From Acidobacteriota bacterium (GTDB lineage Bacteria; Acidobacteriota; Terriglobia; Bryobacterales; Bryobacteraceae), in assembly GCA_016213755.1 (NCBI GenBank), contig JACQZT010000402.1, positions 1 through 49,409 on the forward strand: 49,409 bases of DNA, in the 5' to 3' direction. Shown in pieces: positions 8,834-16,733 of the stretch. The translations under genes and the position numbers were made by a program. The notes beneath the pieces were generated by a model, which ran no database searches, was not told where the DNA came from, and saw only the letters and a program-made list of their open reading frames with translations. Every line of letters starts with the position of its first letter. Position 1 is the stretch's first letter.

Positions 8834-9719
8834 ACTTGTCCAACCAGGGCCGCATCTGGCGATACGGGAAGATGGGGCCGTCCTTGCAGATGAAGTGGGG
8901 GCCCAACTGGCAATGGCCGCAGAAGCCCACGGCGCATTTCATGTTGCGCTCCATCGAGATGTATGTGTCGGCATCCGGCACGCCGCGAGTCTCCAGTTCC
9001 CGGACCACGTAGCGCATCATGATCTCGGGTCCGCAGATGAATGCGGTCGTGTTTTGCGGTTGCAGGCGGACATAGCGGAACAGCGTGGTTACCACTCCGA
9101 CGTAGCCGCGCCAGCTCACGCCGCCGTAATCCACGGTGGTGAGCACCTGGGTGTCCGGCAGGTAGCCCCAGGCCGCCAGTTCCTTCTTGAACAGCAGGTC
9201 GCGCGGGCTGCGCGCGCCGTACAGGATAATCAGACGGCCGAAGTCGCCGCGGTGGCGCAGCACATGGTAGATGGCCGGGCGCAGCGGCGCCAAGCCGATG
9301 CCGCCGGCCACGATCAGCACGTCCCGGCCCCGCGCCGCCGCCATCGGCCAACTGGTGCCGAAGGGCCCGCGCACGCCCACCGATTCGTCCGGCTCCCGAG
9401 TCACCAGCGCGTAGGTCGCCTGGCCCACCGAGCGAACCGTGTGGACCAACTGGCCGGGCCGCTCCGGGTCGCCCGAAATCGAGATGGGCAACTCGCCGAC
9501 ACCGAACACGTACAGCATGTTGAACTGGCCCGGAGCGAAGCGCGGCAGCTCCAGGCTCCGGTCGGAGGCTTCCAATTGCAGGGTGAACGTGTCGTGAGTT
9601 TCCTTGTCCACGCGCGTGACCCGCGCCGGAACCGTTTCGAGGATGTTCGGCTCCCGGCCGCCCGCCGCTTTTACCGGCGGCCACAACTCCGGCGCCGGGA
9701 TCGAGGTTACGGGGTTCAT
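8823..9719 (-). CDS. hyhG: Hydrogenase gamma subunit: FAD/NAD(P)-binding reductase
   Basis: A 298-residue flavoprotein of the ferredoxin-NADP-reductase superfamily. An N-terminal FAD-binding barrel (about 25-125, with [10 protein letters not shown]) is followed by an NAD(P)-binding domain ([15 protein letters not shown], then [12 protein letters not shown]). A C-terminal cysteine motif ([17 protein letters not shown]) should hold a [2Fe-2S] cluster, as in the dihydroorotate dehydrogenase electron-transfer subunit. In group 3b hydrogenases this subunit exchanges electrons with NADP(H). It overlaps the upstream cNMP-domain gene (ATGA at 9716-9719) and the downstream hyhS. Confidence 0.92.
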   Translation of the reverse strand: MNPVTSIPAPELWPPVKAAGGREPNILETVPARVTRVDKETHDTFTLQLEASDRSLELPRFAPGQFNMLYVFGVGELPISISGDPERPGQLVHTVRSVGQATYALVTREPDESVGVRGPFGTSWPMAAARGRDVLIVAGGIGLAPLRPAIYHVLRHRGDFGRLIILYGARSPRDLLFKKELAAWGYLPDTQVLTTVDYGGVSWRGYVGVVTTLFRYVRLQPQNTTAFICGPEIMMRYVVRELETRGVPDADTYISMERNMKCAVGFCGHCQLGPHFICKDGPIFPYRQMRPWLDKYEL

Positions 9720-10192
9720 GGGATCTTCGGCCCTCCCGGTTTGTAGATGTCCAGAAGCTGCATGCGCGTGGCCTGCAAACGTTCGGCCACCACCCCCAGC
9801 AGGCGCCGCGTCACCGTGACGCCAAACGGGTGGTCGTTCTCGCAGGCTTCCAGCACCCGGGCCCCGTCCAGCGCCACCGCCCGCACCGGTTCCAGGCAGC
9901 GCACCTGGAACTGCTTGCGGACCGGCCGCAGCATCGAACTCCAGCCCAGTTCGTCGCCCGGCCCCAGCGTCTGGATCCGCAGCGTGCGGCCCGGAGCGTG
10001 GATCTCCAGCGCCACCTTGCCCTCCAGAATCAGGTAGAACAGGCTCGATTCGTCTCCCTCGCGGAAGACGATCTGGTCGGTGTCGAAACGCGCCTGGAAC
10101 GCCATGCCGGCCAGCTTTTCGACGAACTCCATGCGAAATCCCTCCAGGAACGGATGAGACTTGAGGACCTCAACGAACTTTTGTGTGTCCAT
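9716..10192 (-). CDS. Cyclic-nucleotide-binding-domain protein inside the hydrogenase operon
   Basis: A 158-residue single cNMP-binding domain of the Crp/PKA-regulatory type (about residues 15-130), with the beta-barrel stretch VFREGDESSLFYLILEGKVALEI. There is no helix-turn-helix, so it is not a transcription factor. The phosphate-binding cassette region reads DELGWSSMLRPVRKQF, which departs from the usual Glu...Arg-Ala-Ser/Thr pattern, so ligand binding is uncertain. Its place between hyhB and hyhG, with a 4-nt overlap to hyhG, points to a hydrogenase accessory or regulatory subunit. That role is inferred from context. A GAGGGAG ribosome-binding site precedes the ATG. Confidence 0.85.
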   Translation of the reverse strand: MDTQKFVEVLKSHPFLEGFRMEFVEKLAGMAFQARFDTDQIVFREGDESSLFYLILEGKVALEIHAPGRTLRIQTLGPGDELGWSSMLRPVRKQFQVRCLEPVRAVALDGARVLEACENDHPFGVTVTRRLLGVVAERLQATRMQLLDIYKPGGPKIP

Positions 10193-10229
10193 CTGCGAAT
10201 CGCTCCCTCTTCAGCAAATAATCCTGTTC

Positions 10230-10260
10230 CTACCGCTCCCTGACGGTCGCGGTTTCAGGC
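10230..10260 (-). repeat. Hairpin repeat, copy 1, overlapping the hyhB stop codon
   Basis: A 31-bp unit also found at 33111-33141, differing at one base. Read on the minus strand it supplies the last codon and TGA of hyhB. It then forms a hairpin: ACCGC paired with GCGGT, a symmetric GA/GA internal step, a CC/GG pair and a four-base loop (GTCA here). It is followed by the 60-bp gap before the cNMP gene. It may be a REP-type repeat, mRNA 3'-end stabiliser or attenuator. Confidence 0.7.
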
Positions 10261-11382
10261 GCCGTGAATGGCCGCCAACTCCTCGGTTACGTCGATTCCC
10301 ACCGGGCACCAGGTGATGCAGCGCCCGCAGCCCACGCAGCCGGGCGTGCCGAACTGGTCCACCCAGGACGAAAACTTGTGCGTGAGCCATTGACGGTAGC
10401 GCGACTTGGGGGACTGGCGCACGCTGCCTCCGTGGATATAAGAAAAACTCTGCGTAAAACAGGAATCCCAGCGCCGCCAGCGCTCGGCCTTGGTCACCGT
10501 GACGTCGCTGGTGTCCTCCACAGTGACGCAGAAGCAGGTGGGACAGACCAGCGTGCAGTTGCCGCAACTCATGCAGCGCGCGGCGGCCAGGTCGAAGCGC
10601 GGATTCTCGAAGGCATCGCAGAGCGCCTGTTGCAGGCCGCTGGTATCCACCGTGCGGCCCATGCGGGCGCCCGCCGCCTGGACGGCGGCCGCGGCGCTCT
10701 GGCGGACACCGGCCGGCGCTTCCTCCGCCCCCAGCTCGTCCAGCAGTTCTTCGCCGGCCGGCGTGCCGGCCTGGGCCACCAGAACGTGGCGTCCGGGTTC
10801 CACCAGTTCGGTCAGCAGACTGTCGTAGCCGCCCGCCGCCGCCTGACCGGTTCCCATCGAGGCGCAAAAGCAAGTCCCGCCCGGTTCGGTGCAGTTGACC
10901 GCCACCAGGAACGCCTGCGCGCGCCGCTCGCGGTAAATGCTGTCCGAGAACCGGTCGCCCAGCAGGACCCGGTCCTGCGCCGCGATGGCGGCCAGCTCGC
11001 ACGGCCGGACGCCCAGAAAGGCGTACTTCGGCGCGGGCGGCCGGTCGTTCAGCACCCGGAACTCTCCGTTTGCGCTCTCCGCCTTGAACAGGCAGATCTC
11101 GGAAGGGTGGAGATACTTCTTGGGACTGCGCGGCCCGACCCCATACCCGAATAACGCGCCGTCGTCCCGCTGGACCAGCCGGAAGCGGCCGGCGGCCTGT
11201 TCCGCGCCCCAGCCCGCGGGAAGATCGGCGGCAGAGCGGACTTCTTCGTAAGTGATGGCCCCGTCCCGCACAACGGGGCCGATGACGGTGTATCCGCGCC
11301 CGGCCAGGGCCGAAATCAGCTTTTCGATCGCGGCCGGCTCCAGCAGGCGCTGCGCGCCGGACGATGTCTGTGGTGTGTCCAT
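10255..11382 (-). CDS. hyhB: Hydrogenase beta subunit: 4Fe-4S dicluster electron-transfer protein
   Basis: A protein of about 375 residues with two C-terminal ferredoxin-type clusters: [16 protein letters not shown] and [14 protein letters not shown]. The N-terminal portion matches the sulfhydrogenase beta / HyhB family, which carries electrons with HyhG in NADP-linked group 3b enzymes. The frame is open to 11442, but ATG 11382 is preferred. It follows a purine-rich GGGGG site, and a sigma-54-like promoter at 11405-11420 would otherwise lie inside the gene. It is the first gene of the hydrogenase operon. Its stop codon lies within a repeated hairpin element. Confidence 0.88.
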   Translation of the reverse strand: MDTPQTSSGAQRLLEPAAIEKLISALAGRGYTVIGPVVRDGAITYEEVRSAADLPAGWGAEQAAGRFRLVQRDDGALFGYGVGPRSPKKYLHPSEICLFKAESANGEFRVLNDRPPAPKYAFLGVRPCELAAIAAQDRVLLGDRFSDSIYRERRAQAFLVAVNCTEPGGTCFCASMGTGQAAAGGYDSLLTELVEPGRHVLVAQAGTPAGEELLDELGAEEAPAGVRQSAAAAVQAAGARMGRTVDTSGLQQALCDAFENPRFDLAAARCMSCGNCTLVCPTCFCVTVEDTSDVTVTKAERWRRWDSCFTQSFSYIHGGSVRQSPKSRYRQWLTHKFSSWVDQFGTPGCVGCGRCITWCPVGIDVTEELAAIHGA

Positions 11383-11404
11383 GGAGGGACCCCCAGTCAG
11401 GAAC

Positions 11405-11420
11405 TGCACTCCGCGTGCCA
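11405..11420 (-). promoter_or_regulatory. Near-consensus sigma-54 (-24/-12) promoter for the hydrogenase operon
   Basis: On the minus strand the site reads TGGCAC-GCGGA-GTGCA, differing from the consensus TGGCAC-N5-TTGCA at one position, with GG and GC exactly ten bases apart. It lies 23-38 bp upstream of the hyhB ATG, which puts transcription start about 12 bp before the ribosome-binding region. Sigma-54 control is known for several hydrogenase operons. No activator gene is seen here. Confidence 0.55.
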
Positions 11421-11614
11421 ACGCACTCTCAAACTGAAACACAATGACTTAGGGCGCGCCGAATCGGGCCTGTGGGTGAAAGTACACGACAATTCGGTCC
11501 TATTATGCCATAAGCCGCACGAGGTCCGCCCGCGGGTATCGCGAAATGCCACACTTTTTCCATGGAAGCCCTAAAACGACGCTTTTCGGCGTTCCAGGCC
11601 GGTTTTGCCATTCC

Positions 11615-11643
11615 TTGGCCGCCCGTAATCCGCACGCTACAAT
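11615..11643 (+). promoter_or_regulatory. Putative sigma-70-type promoter of the yceI-like gene
   Basis: TTGGCC (11615-11620) and TACAAT (11638-11643) are separated by 17 bp. The ATG follows only 10 bp after the -10 box, so the transcript would be leaderless or nearly so. Confidence 0.4.
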
Positions 11644-11652
11644 TGTGAGTAT

Positions 11653-12249
11653 ATGCTCAGAGACAGAAGATGGATACTCGCGGTGGTCTTTTCGGCCACT
11701 CTCCCGCTTTTCGCGCAAACCGCCGACTGGCAAATCGACTCCGCCCATTCCGCGACCCAGTTCTCGGTCCGTCACATGATGGTTTCCACCGTGCGCGGAC
11801 AGTTCGGTAAAACGTCCGGAGTGGTCAATTTTGACCCCAAGAACCCCGCCCAGGCCAAAGTGGACGTCACCGTGGACGTGGCCTCCATCGACACCCGGGA
11901 ACCCAAACGGGACGCCCACCTCAAAGGCGCCGACTTTTTCGACGTGCAGCAATTCCCAACCATGACGTTCAAGTCCAAGCGCATCGAGGCGCCGGGCGCC
12001 GGGCGGCTGCGGATGGCCGGCGACTTGACTATGCGCGGCGTAACCCGCGAAGTGACCTTCGACGTCGAAGGACCCTCGCCGGAAATCAAGGAAGCCCGCG
12101 GCGGGGCGCGCTCGGGCGCCACCGCCACCGCGAAGATCAGCCGCAAGGATTTCGGCATGACCTGGAACCGCGCGATCGAAGCCGGGGGCGTTGCCGTCAG
12201 CGACGAGGTTGCGGTTACAATTGATGTCGAGCTGATCCGCAAACCGTGA
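11653..12249 (+). CDS. YceI-family periplasmic lipid-binding-like protein
   Basis: A 198-residue protein with a cleavable signal peptide (basic MLRDRR, hydrophobic core, LFAQTADW) followed by one YceI domain. Diagnostic stretches are WQIDSAHSATQFSVRHMMVSTVRGQF at the start of the barrel and GDLTMRGVTREVTFDV in the second half. YceI proteins are lipocalin-like barrels that bind polyisoprenoid or amphiphilic ligands in the periplasm, often linked to respiration or acid and osmotic stress; the ligand here is unknown. It appears to form an operon with the next gene, sharing a GTGA overlap. Confidence 0.9.
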   Translation: MLRDRRWILAVVFSATLPLFAQTADWQIDSAHSATQFSVRHMMVSTVRGQFGKTSGVVNFDPKNPAQAKVDVTVDVASIDTREPKRDAHLKGADFFDVQQFPTMTFKSKRIEAPGAGRLRMAGDLTMRGVTREVTFDVEGPSPEIKEARGGARSGATATAKISRKDFGMTWNRAIEAGGVAVSDEVAVTIDVELIRKP

Positions 12250-13058
12250 GCGACGAAACCCAGATCCAGCCTGCTCAATATACCTGTCATCGGGCTCGCG
12301 GCCCCCTTCTCATCGACGGGCGCCTCGACGAACCGGACTGGGTTTCCGCACCCCAATCGGCTCCCTTTGTCGATATCGTGACCGGCCAGCCCGCCTGGTT
12401 TGACACCCGCGTGGCCCTGCTGTGGGACGATGAGGCCCTGTACTTCGGCTTCTGGGCCCGGGAGCCGAACCTTCAGGCCCGCTTCACCGAGCGCGACTCG
12501 AAGATCTGGTTCGACAACGATTTGGAGATTTTCGTCGGGGGGCGCGACGCCTACTACGAATTCGAGATCAACGCCTTCAACACGATTTACGAGGTGCTCT
12601 GGATCTGGAAGGACATCCTGAAGCCCGGCGGGCCGTACGACCCGCGCGAGTGGGATCCCGCGCGCCGCCGGGTCATGTCCCTGGCCGGGGTGGGCGGGCA
12701 CTGCCATCCGCGCGGGGAACGGTGGGGATTCCTGGATTGGGACCTGCCGGGGCTGAAGCACGCCGTCCGAGTCGACGGAACCCTCAACGATCCGTCCGAC
12801 ACCGACCGCGGCTGGACGGCCGAAATCGCCCTTCCCTGGGAGGGATTGCGGCCTCTGGCCGATGGCCGCTCGCTGCCCCCTCAAGACGGCGACGTCTGGC
12901 GCATCGACTGCTCGCGCTTTCAATCCGCGGACCGTGGCGGGAATCCGTTTCCGCCGGGAGAAGGCGCCGGCTGGACCTGGAACCGCCACGGCCACTACGA
13001 CTCGCACATCCCGGAAGTCTTTCCGTACGTGCGGTTTTCAACTCAGTTGGCGCGTTAG
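12246..13058 (+). CDS. CBM9-like carbohydrate-binding protein
   Basis: A 270-residue protein starting at GTG 12246, which overlaps the yceI stop (GTGA). The sequence resembles the family-9 carbohydrate-binding-like domain found in many Acidobacteriota and Bacteroidota proteins: LIDGRLDEPDW near the N-terminus, WDDEALYFGFWAREP, DNDLEIFVGG, EFEINAFNT and RGWTAEIALPW. There is no signal peptide, so it is probably cytoplasmic unless the start is wrong. Sugar binding is a family expectation and not shown. Its stop overlaps the convergent Spy-like gene by 4 nt. Confidence 0.8.
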   Translation: MSDETQIQPAQYTCHRARGPLLIDGRLDEPDWVSAPQSAPFVDIVTGQPAWFDTRVALLWDDEALYFGFWAREPNLQARFTERDSKIWFDNDLEIFVGGRDAYYEFEINAFNTIYEVLWIWKDILKPGGPYDPREWDPARRRVMSLAGVGGHCHPRGERWGFLDWDLPGLKHAVRVDGTLNDPSDTDRGWTAEIALPWEGLRPLADGRSLPPQDGDVWRIDCSRFQSADRGGNPFPPGEGAGWTWNRHGHYDSHIPEVFPYVRFSTQLAR

Positions 13059-13618
13059 CGGTTGGGCGCCGCACGCCGGCCATGCATCTCCATGCCCATT
13101 CCGCCGGGGCCGGAACCCATTCCGCCCAGGCCTCCACGCATCCCAGCCGCCGGCGCATCGGGCGGCGTCAGCAGTCCCAGCGCCATGGCCTCCTGGATGG
13201 CAGGACGGAGTTTGGCCGCCGCTTCCAGCGCCGCCAGCTTGGCCTTCTGTTCACCGGTCAGCAGGTTCACCGCCGCCTTTTGGCCCGCCTCCCGCGCATC
13301 CTGAATCTGTTTGCGCAGGGCGTCGATCTCCTGGGTGAGTTTGCCCAACGCCGCGGCATCGGGGCTGCCTTTGGCGCGCAGATCCCGCAGCGCCTTGCTC
13401 TTCTCGAACAACTGGGTTCGAACAGCGCTCACCTTGTCCATGGCCTGCTTCTGCGCGGCCTGAATCTGGACGATCTGTCCGTCGGTCAGATTCAACATCG
13501 CCTTCACTTCGTCCAGCTTCGGCTGAGGTCCTCCGGGGCCCATTCGGCCCGGGCCCATGGGGCCTTGGGCGAACACTGCGCCCACGGCCAACGACAGGAA
13601 TAGAATTTTCGTTTTCAC
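13055..13618 (-). CDS. Spy/CpxP-like periplasmic protein
   Basis: A 187-residue exported protein with a signal peptide (MKTKILFLSLAVGAVFAQ). It then has a glycine/methionine/proline-rich linker, a helical core and a Gly/Met-rich tail. Two LTxxQ-type motifs are visible, LTDGQ (about residue 44) and LTGEQ (about 121), the hallmark of Spy/CpxP periplasmic chaperones and metal-stress sensors. The methionine-rich ends could bind copper; this is inferred. It is divergent from a membrane histidine kinase gene at 13799, a pairing that resembles Cpx or heavy-metal resistance systems in which the LTxxQ protein modulates the sensor. Confidence 0.75.
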   Translation of the reverse strand: MKTKILFLSLAVGAVFAQGPMGPGRMGPGGPQPKLDEVKAMLNLTDGQIVQIQAAQKQAMDKVSAVRTQLFEKSKALRDLRAKGSPDAAALGKLTQEIDALRKQIQDAREAGQKAAVNLLTGEQKAKLAALEAAAKLRPAIQEAMALGLLTPPDAPAAGMRGGLGGMGSGPGGMGMEMHGRRAAPNR

Positions 13619-13723
13619 CCTTCTGATCTCCTTGTATTGAGTTTTTTGTGCGGCTTTCGCCGTCCCACTCTGTTAAACGCCGCAAACCGCCAGATGTTTC
13701 TTAAGTTGCTGAAAAAACTAGCG

Positions 13724-13752
13724 TTACAAATTTAACAAGAGCTTTGTATAGT
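13724..13752 (+). promoter_or_regulatory. Putative promoter of the histidine kinase/regulator pair
   Basis: TTACAA (13724-13729) and TATAGT (13747-13752) are spaced by 17 bp, in an AT-rich patch that stands out from the GC-rich surroundings. The GTG start lies 46 bp downstream, behind an AAGGA ribosome-binding site. Confidence 0.4.
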
Positions 13753-13798
13753 CTTTACGTGGGCTCTCGCCGCCAGCGCGCATAATTAAGGATGAACC

Positions 13799-15499
13799 GT
13801 GAAAACGCCCAACTGGCTTGAAAGTCACGACCGGCTTTGGCTGGCGGTACTCATCGTCGCGCTGGCCGGCCTGGCGCCCCTGGCTTGGCTGCAATATCGC
13901 TGGGTGGACCAGGTGGCGGAGGCCGAGCGGGCGCGCATGCGGGTTCACCTGGATACGGCCGTAGCCCGCTTCGCCCAGGATTTCGACGGCGAGTGGATGC
14001 GTCTGTTCCGCGCCTTGCAGGCGATCCCCCCCGGCCCTCCCGAGCGGGAACTGGAGGATCTGGCCGCGCACTGGCTGGAATTCGGCGAGTCGGGCGGCAC
14101 CGTCAGAGCGGTGCGCGACTTCTATGTCACGCTGGACGGCCGGGATGGTCGCGAGTCCCTGTACCGTTTTGAGGCCGCTCAGGGCGCCTTTGCTCCGGTG
14201 CAGTGGCTGCCGGAACTGGAGCGCGCGCTGCCGCGGCCGCCGTTTTCTGAATTCGGGCCGCCGCGCATGTTCAACCCTGTGCTGGAGCGGATCCCGGCGT
14301 TGGCGATCCCCCGGCGCGGCATGTCCCGTCCGGATGCCGAACCGCGACCTCGCGGGCGCCGCCGCCGGCCCGAACGCAGCCGCTGGTGCGTCCTGGTGCT
14401 GGATCTGGACTACTTGCAGCGCGTGGTTCTTCCGGAGCTGACGGGCCGTCACCTGCGGCAGTCGGGCGAGTTGAGCTATGAGGTGCGCGTCGTCAGCCGC
14501 GCCGACCCACGGCGGGTAATCTACACCTCGGATGCGGCTCTGCCACCCGGGTTCTTCGACGCGCCCGACGCCCGCGCGGAGTTGCTTCGCTTGCGCCCGG
14601 CCGCTCCGCGCCCCGAGTTCGAGGGGCCGGGCGGCGCCTGGCTGCTGCTGGCCAGGCATCGGGGCCGGTCGTTGGAAGCCGTGGCGGCGGCTGCGCGGCG
14701 CCGCAACCTGGCGGTCAGCTTGACCGTTCTGTTGGTGCTGGCGGGCGGCATTGCCGTGCTGCTGGTGACCACCCGGCGCGCCCAGCGCCTGGCGCGCCAG
14801 CAAATGGAGTTCGTGGCCGGAGTTTCGCACGAGCTGCGCACGCCGCTCGCGGTGATCTGTTCGGCGGCCGACAACCTCGCCGACGGCTTGGTGACCGGCG
14901 AGCGGCAGGTGACCCGTTACGGCGGGGTGATCCGGGGCGAAGGGCGCCGGCTGGCGCACATGGTGGAGCAGATTCTGGGCTTTGCGGGTCTTCAAAGCGG
15001 ACGTGTGAAGTACGACTTGCAGCCCGTCGAGGTCGCCTCCGTGATCGAAAAAGCCTTGGCTGCCTGTGCGCCGGAGATGCGCGCCGGCGGCTGCGGGGTG
15101 GAACGGGACATTGCGCCGGACCTCCCCCCGGCCATGGCCGACGCCACAGCGCTGGCGCATGGCCTGCGCAACCTGGTGGACAATGCTCTGCTGCACGGAG
15201 GTCGAGGGGGTTGGGTGGGAATCCGCGCCCGCCGGGACGGGGCCGGGAGCATCGAGATTCGCGTCGAGGATCGCGGCCCTGGCATCGACCCGGCCGACCT
15301 GCCGCACATCTTCGAGCCTTTCTACCGTGGACGCCGCAGCAAACGGGAACAGGTCAAGGGTTTCGGACTGGGGTTGGCCCTGGTTCAGCGCATCGTCGAG
15401 GCGCACGCCGGCGCCATTGAAGTGAGCGGCGGGCCGGGGCAGGGAACCATCTTCACCCTGCGCATCCCGGCGGCGCCGGAGGACTCCCCGGATGGATAA
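13799..15499 (+). CDS. Membrane sensor histidine kinase
   Basis: A 566-residue kinase starting at GTG 13799 behind AAGGA. One N-terminal span (WLAVLIVALAGLAPLAWLQ) and a second at about 305-325 flank a periplasmic sensor region of roughly 260 residues that contains an Arg/Pro-rich insert. The HisKA phosphoacceptor is in FVAGVSHELRTPLAVI. The ATP domain shows NLVDNALLHGG (N box), EDRGPGIDPADL (G1), FEPFYRG (F) and GFGLGLALV (G2). No HAMP domain is evident. It overlaps the regulator gene by 8 nt and is divergent from the Spy-like protein. An envelope or redox stress signal is plausible but not shown. Confidence 0.9.
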   Translation: MKTPNWLESHDRLWLAVLIVALAGLAPLAWLQYRWVDQVAEAERARMRVHLDTAVARFAQDFDGEWMRLFRALQAIPPGPPERELEDLAAHWLEFGESGGTVRAVRDFYVTLDGRDGRESLYRFEAAQGAFAPVQWLPELERALPRPPFSEFGPPRMFNPVLERIPALAIPRRGMSRPDAEPRPRGRRRRPERSRWCVLVLDLDYLQRVVLPELTGRHLRQSGELSYEVRVVSRADPRRVIYTSDAALPPGFFDAPDARAELLRLRPAAPRPEFEGPGGAWLLLARHRGRSLEAVAAAARRRNLAVSLTVLLVLAGGIAVLLVTTRRAQRLARQQMEFVAGVSHELRTPLAVICSAADNLADGLVTGERQVTRYGGVIRGEGRRLAHMVEQILGFAGLQSGRVKYDLQPVEVASVIEKALAACAPEMRAGGCGVERDIAPDLPPAMADATALAHGLRNLVDNALLHGGRGGWVGIRARRDGAGSIEIRVEDRGPGIDPADLPHIFEPFYRGRRSKREQVKGFGLGLALVQRIVEAHAGAIEVSGGPGQGTIFTLRIPAAPEDSPDG

Positions 15500-16178
15500 G
15501 CGCATTCTGCTGGTGGAAGACGAACCCGGGCTGGTCATGACTCTGACCGACCGGTTGGAAGTGGAAGGCTACCGGGTGGAGAACCGCTCGGACGGCGAAG
15601 CCGGGCTGGAGGCGGCTTCCGGCGGGGCCTATGACCTCATCCTTCTGGACGTGATGCTGCCGCGCAAGAGCGGCTTCGACGTATGCCGCAAGCTGCGCCA
15701 AAGCAGAATCGAGACGCCCATACTGATGCTGACCGCGCGCAGCTAGGTGGTGGACAAGGTGGTCGGTTTGCAGATTGGCGCCGACGACTACCTCACCAAG
15801 CCCTTCGACATGATGGAACTGCTGGCGCGCGTGGAGGCCCTGCTGCGCCGGGCGCCCAAATCCGCCGTGGCCCCGCCGGTCTTGCGCTTCGGCGCCGTCA
15901 CGGTGAACTTCCCCAGCGCCGAGGTCACCCGCGACGGGAAGCCGGTGGACCTGACGGCCCGCGAATTCCAGCTTTTGCGCTACCTGGCCGAGCGGCGAGG
16001 CACGGTGGTCTCCCGCGAGCAGTTACTGACCGACGTCTGGGGTTACGAAGCGCTGCCCTCGACGCGCACTGTGGATGTGCACATGGCCTGGCTGCGGCAG
16101 AAGCTCGAAGCCAACCCCAAGAACCCGGAGTTTATCCTCACCGTGCGGGGGATGGGCTACAAACTGGCGGCGGCATAG
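15492..16178 (+). pseudogene. OmpR-type response regulator interrupted by an in-frame TAG
   Basis: The frame encodes a receiver (LLVEDEPG acidic pair, LLDVMLP phospho-aspartate, MLTARS, then DDYLTKPF lysine) and a winged-helix DNA-binding domain (LTAREFQLLRYLAE, TRTVDVHMAWLRQKL, ILTVRGMGYKL). It is a full 228-codon OmpR/PhoB-type regulator. At 15744-15746, right after the conserved LTARS, there is a TAG stop, and the same frame carries on with VVDKVVGLQIGADDYLTKPF. One substitution from CAG or GAG explains it. As written, the product is an 84-residue truncated receiver. The start overlaps the cognate kinase gene by 8 nt. Confidence 0.88.
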
Positions 16179-16217
16179 TTAACACTCGGAATCCACTCTG
16201 TGCCCGGTGCTCCGAGA

Positions 16218-16223
16218 TACAAT
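16218..16223 (+). promoter_or_regulatory. Possible -10 box (TACAAT) of the bc-complex operon
   Basis: TACAAT sits 18 bp upstream of the Rieske ATG at 16242, and a GAGGGG ribosome-binding site lies between them. No good -35 box is seen. Confidence 0.3.
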
Positions 16224-16241
16224 ACAGGCATCGAGGGGCCC

Positions 16242-16733
16242 ATGAGTGGGAAGACAGAACCGTCGCGGCGGAGTTTCCACACCACATTTATTTACGGTCT
16301 TTGGGGCTTGATCGCGGGGGCGCTGGCGCTGCCCGCCGCGATCTACCTTCTGGTGCCGGGGCGGAAGCGCCAGCAGGACCAATGGGTCGAGGCGGGCGAG
16401 GCGGCGCGGTTTTCCGCCCGCACGCCGGAGGAGGTCGTGTTCCGGCGCAACCGGGTCGACGGCTGGAAGGTGACCAGCGAGAAGACCACCGCCTGGGTGG
16501 TGCGGCTGTCGGAACGGGAGGTCGTGGCCTACGCCCCGCAATGCACGCACCTGGGGTGTGCCTATCACTGGGACGCCCGCAGCGGGCATTTCCTCTGCCC
16601 TTGCCACAGCTCGGCGTTTTCCCTCGAGGGCCAGGTGCTCAGCGGACCGGCGCCGCGCCCGCTGGACCGTTACCAGGCCCGCATCGCGGATGGGAAGCTG
16701 CTGCTGGGGCCGGTCCAGGAGAGACAGTCGTGA
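16242..16733 (+). CDS. Rieske iron-sulfur protein of a bc-type complex
   Basis: A 163-residue membrane-anchored Rieske protein. The N-terminus has a twin-arginine-like motif (SRRSFHTTF) and one hydrophobic anchor, as usual for Rieske subunits exported by Tat. The [2Fe-2S] ligands are CTHLGC and CPCHSSAF, followed by the conserved GxxLSGPAPRPL segment. ATG 16242 is preferred over 16200 because it follows GAGGGG and puts the Tat motif near the N-terminus. It oxidises quinol at the Qo site and passes electrons to cytochrome c. The stop overlaps the GTG of the cytochrome b gene (GTGA). Confidence 0.92.
   Translation: MSGKTEPSRRSFHTTFIYGLWGLIAGALALPAAIYLLVPGRKRQQDQWVEAGEAARFSARTPEEVVFRRNRVDGWKVTSEKTTAWVVRLSEREVVAYAPQCTHLGCAYHWDARSGHFLCPCHSSAFSLEGQVLSGPAPRPLDRYQARIADGKLLLGPVQERQS

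Noticed and set aside
13724-15538. A 604-codon minus-strand frame over the histidine kinase.
   Set aside because: The plus strand carries all kinase boxes with a ribosome-binding site. The minus frame has no motif and is a GC-bias shadow.
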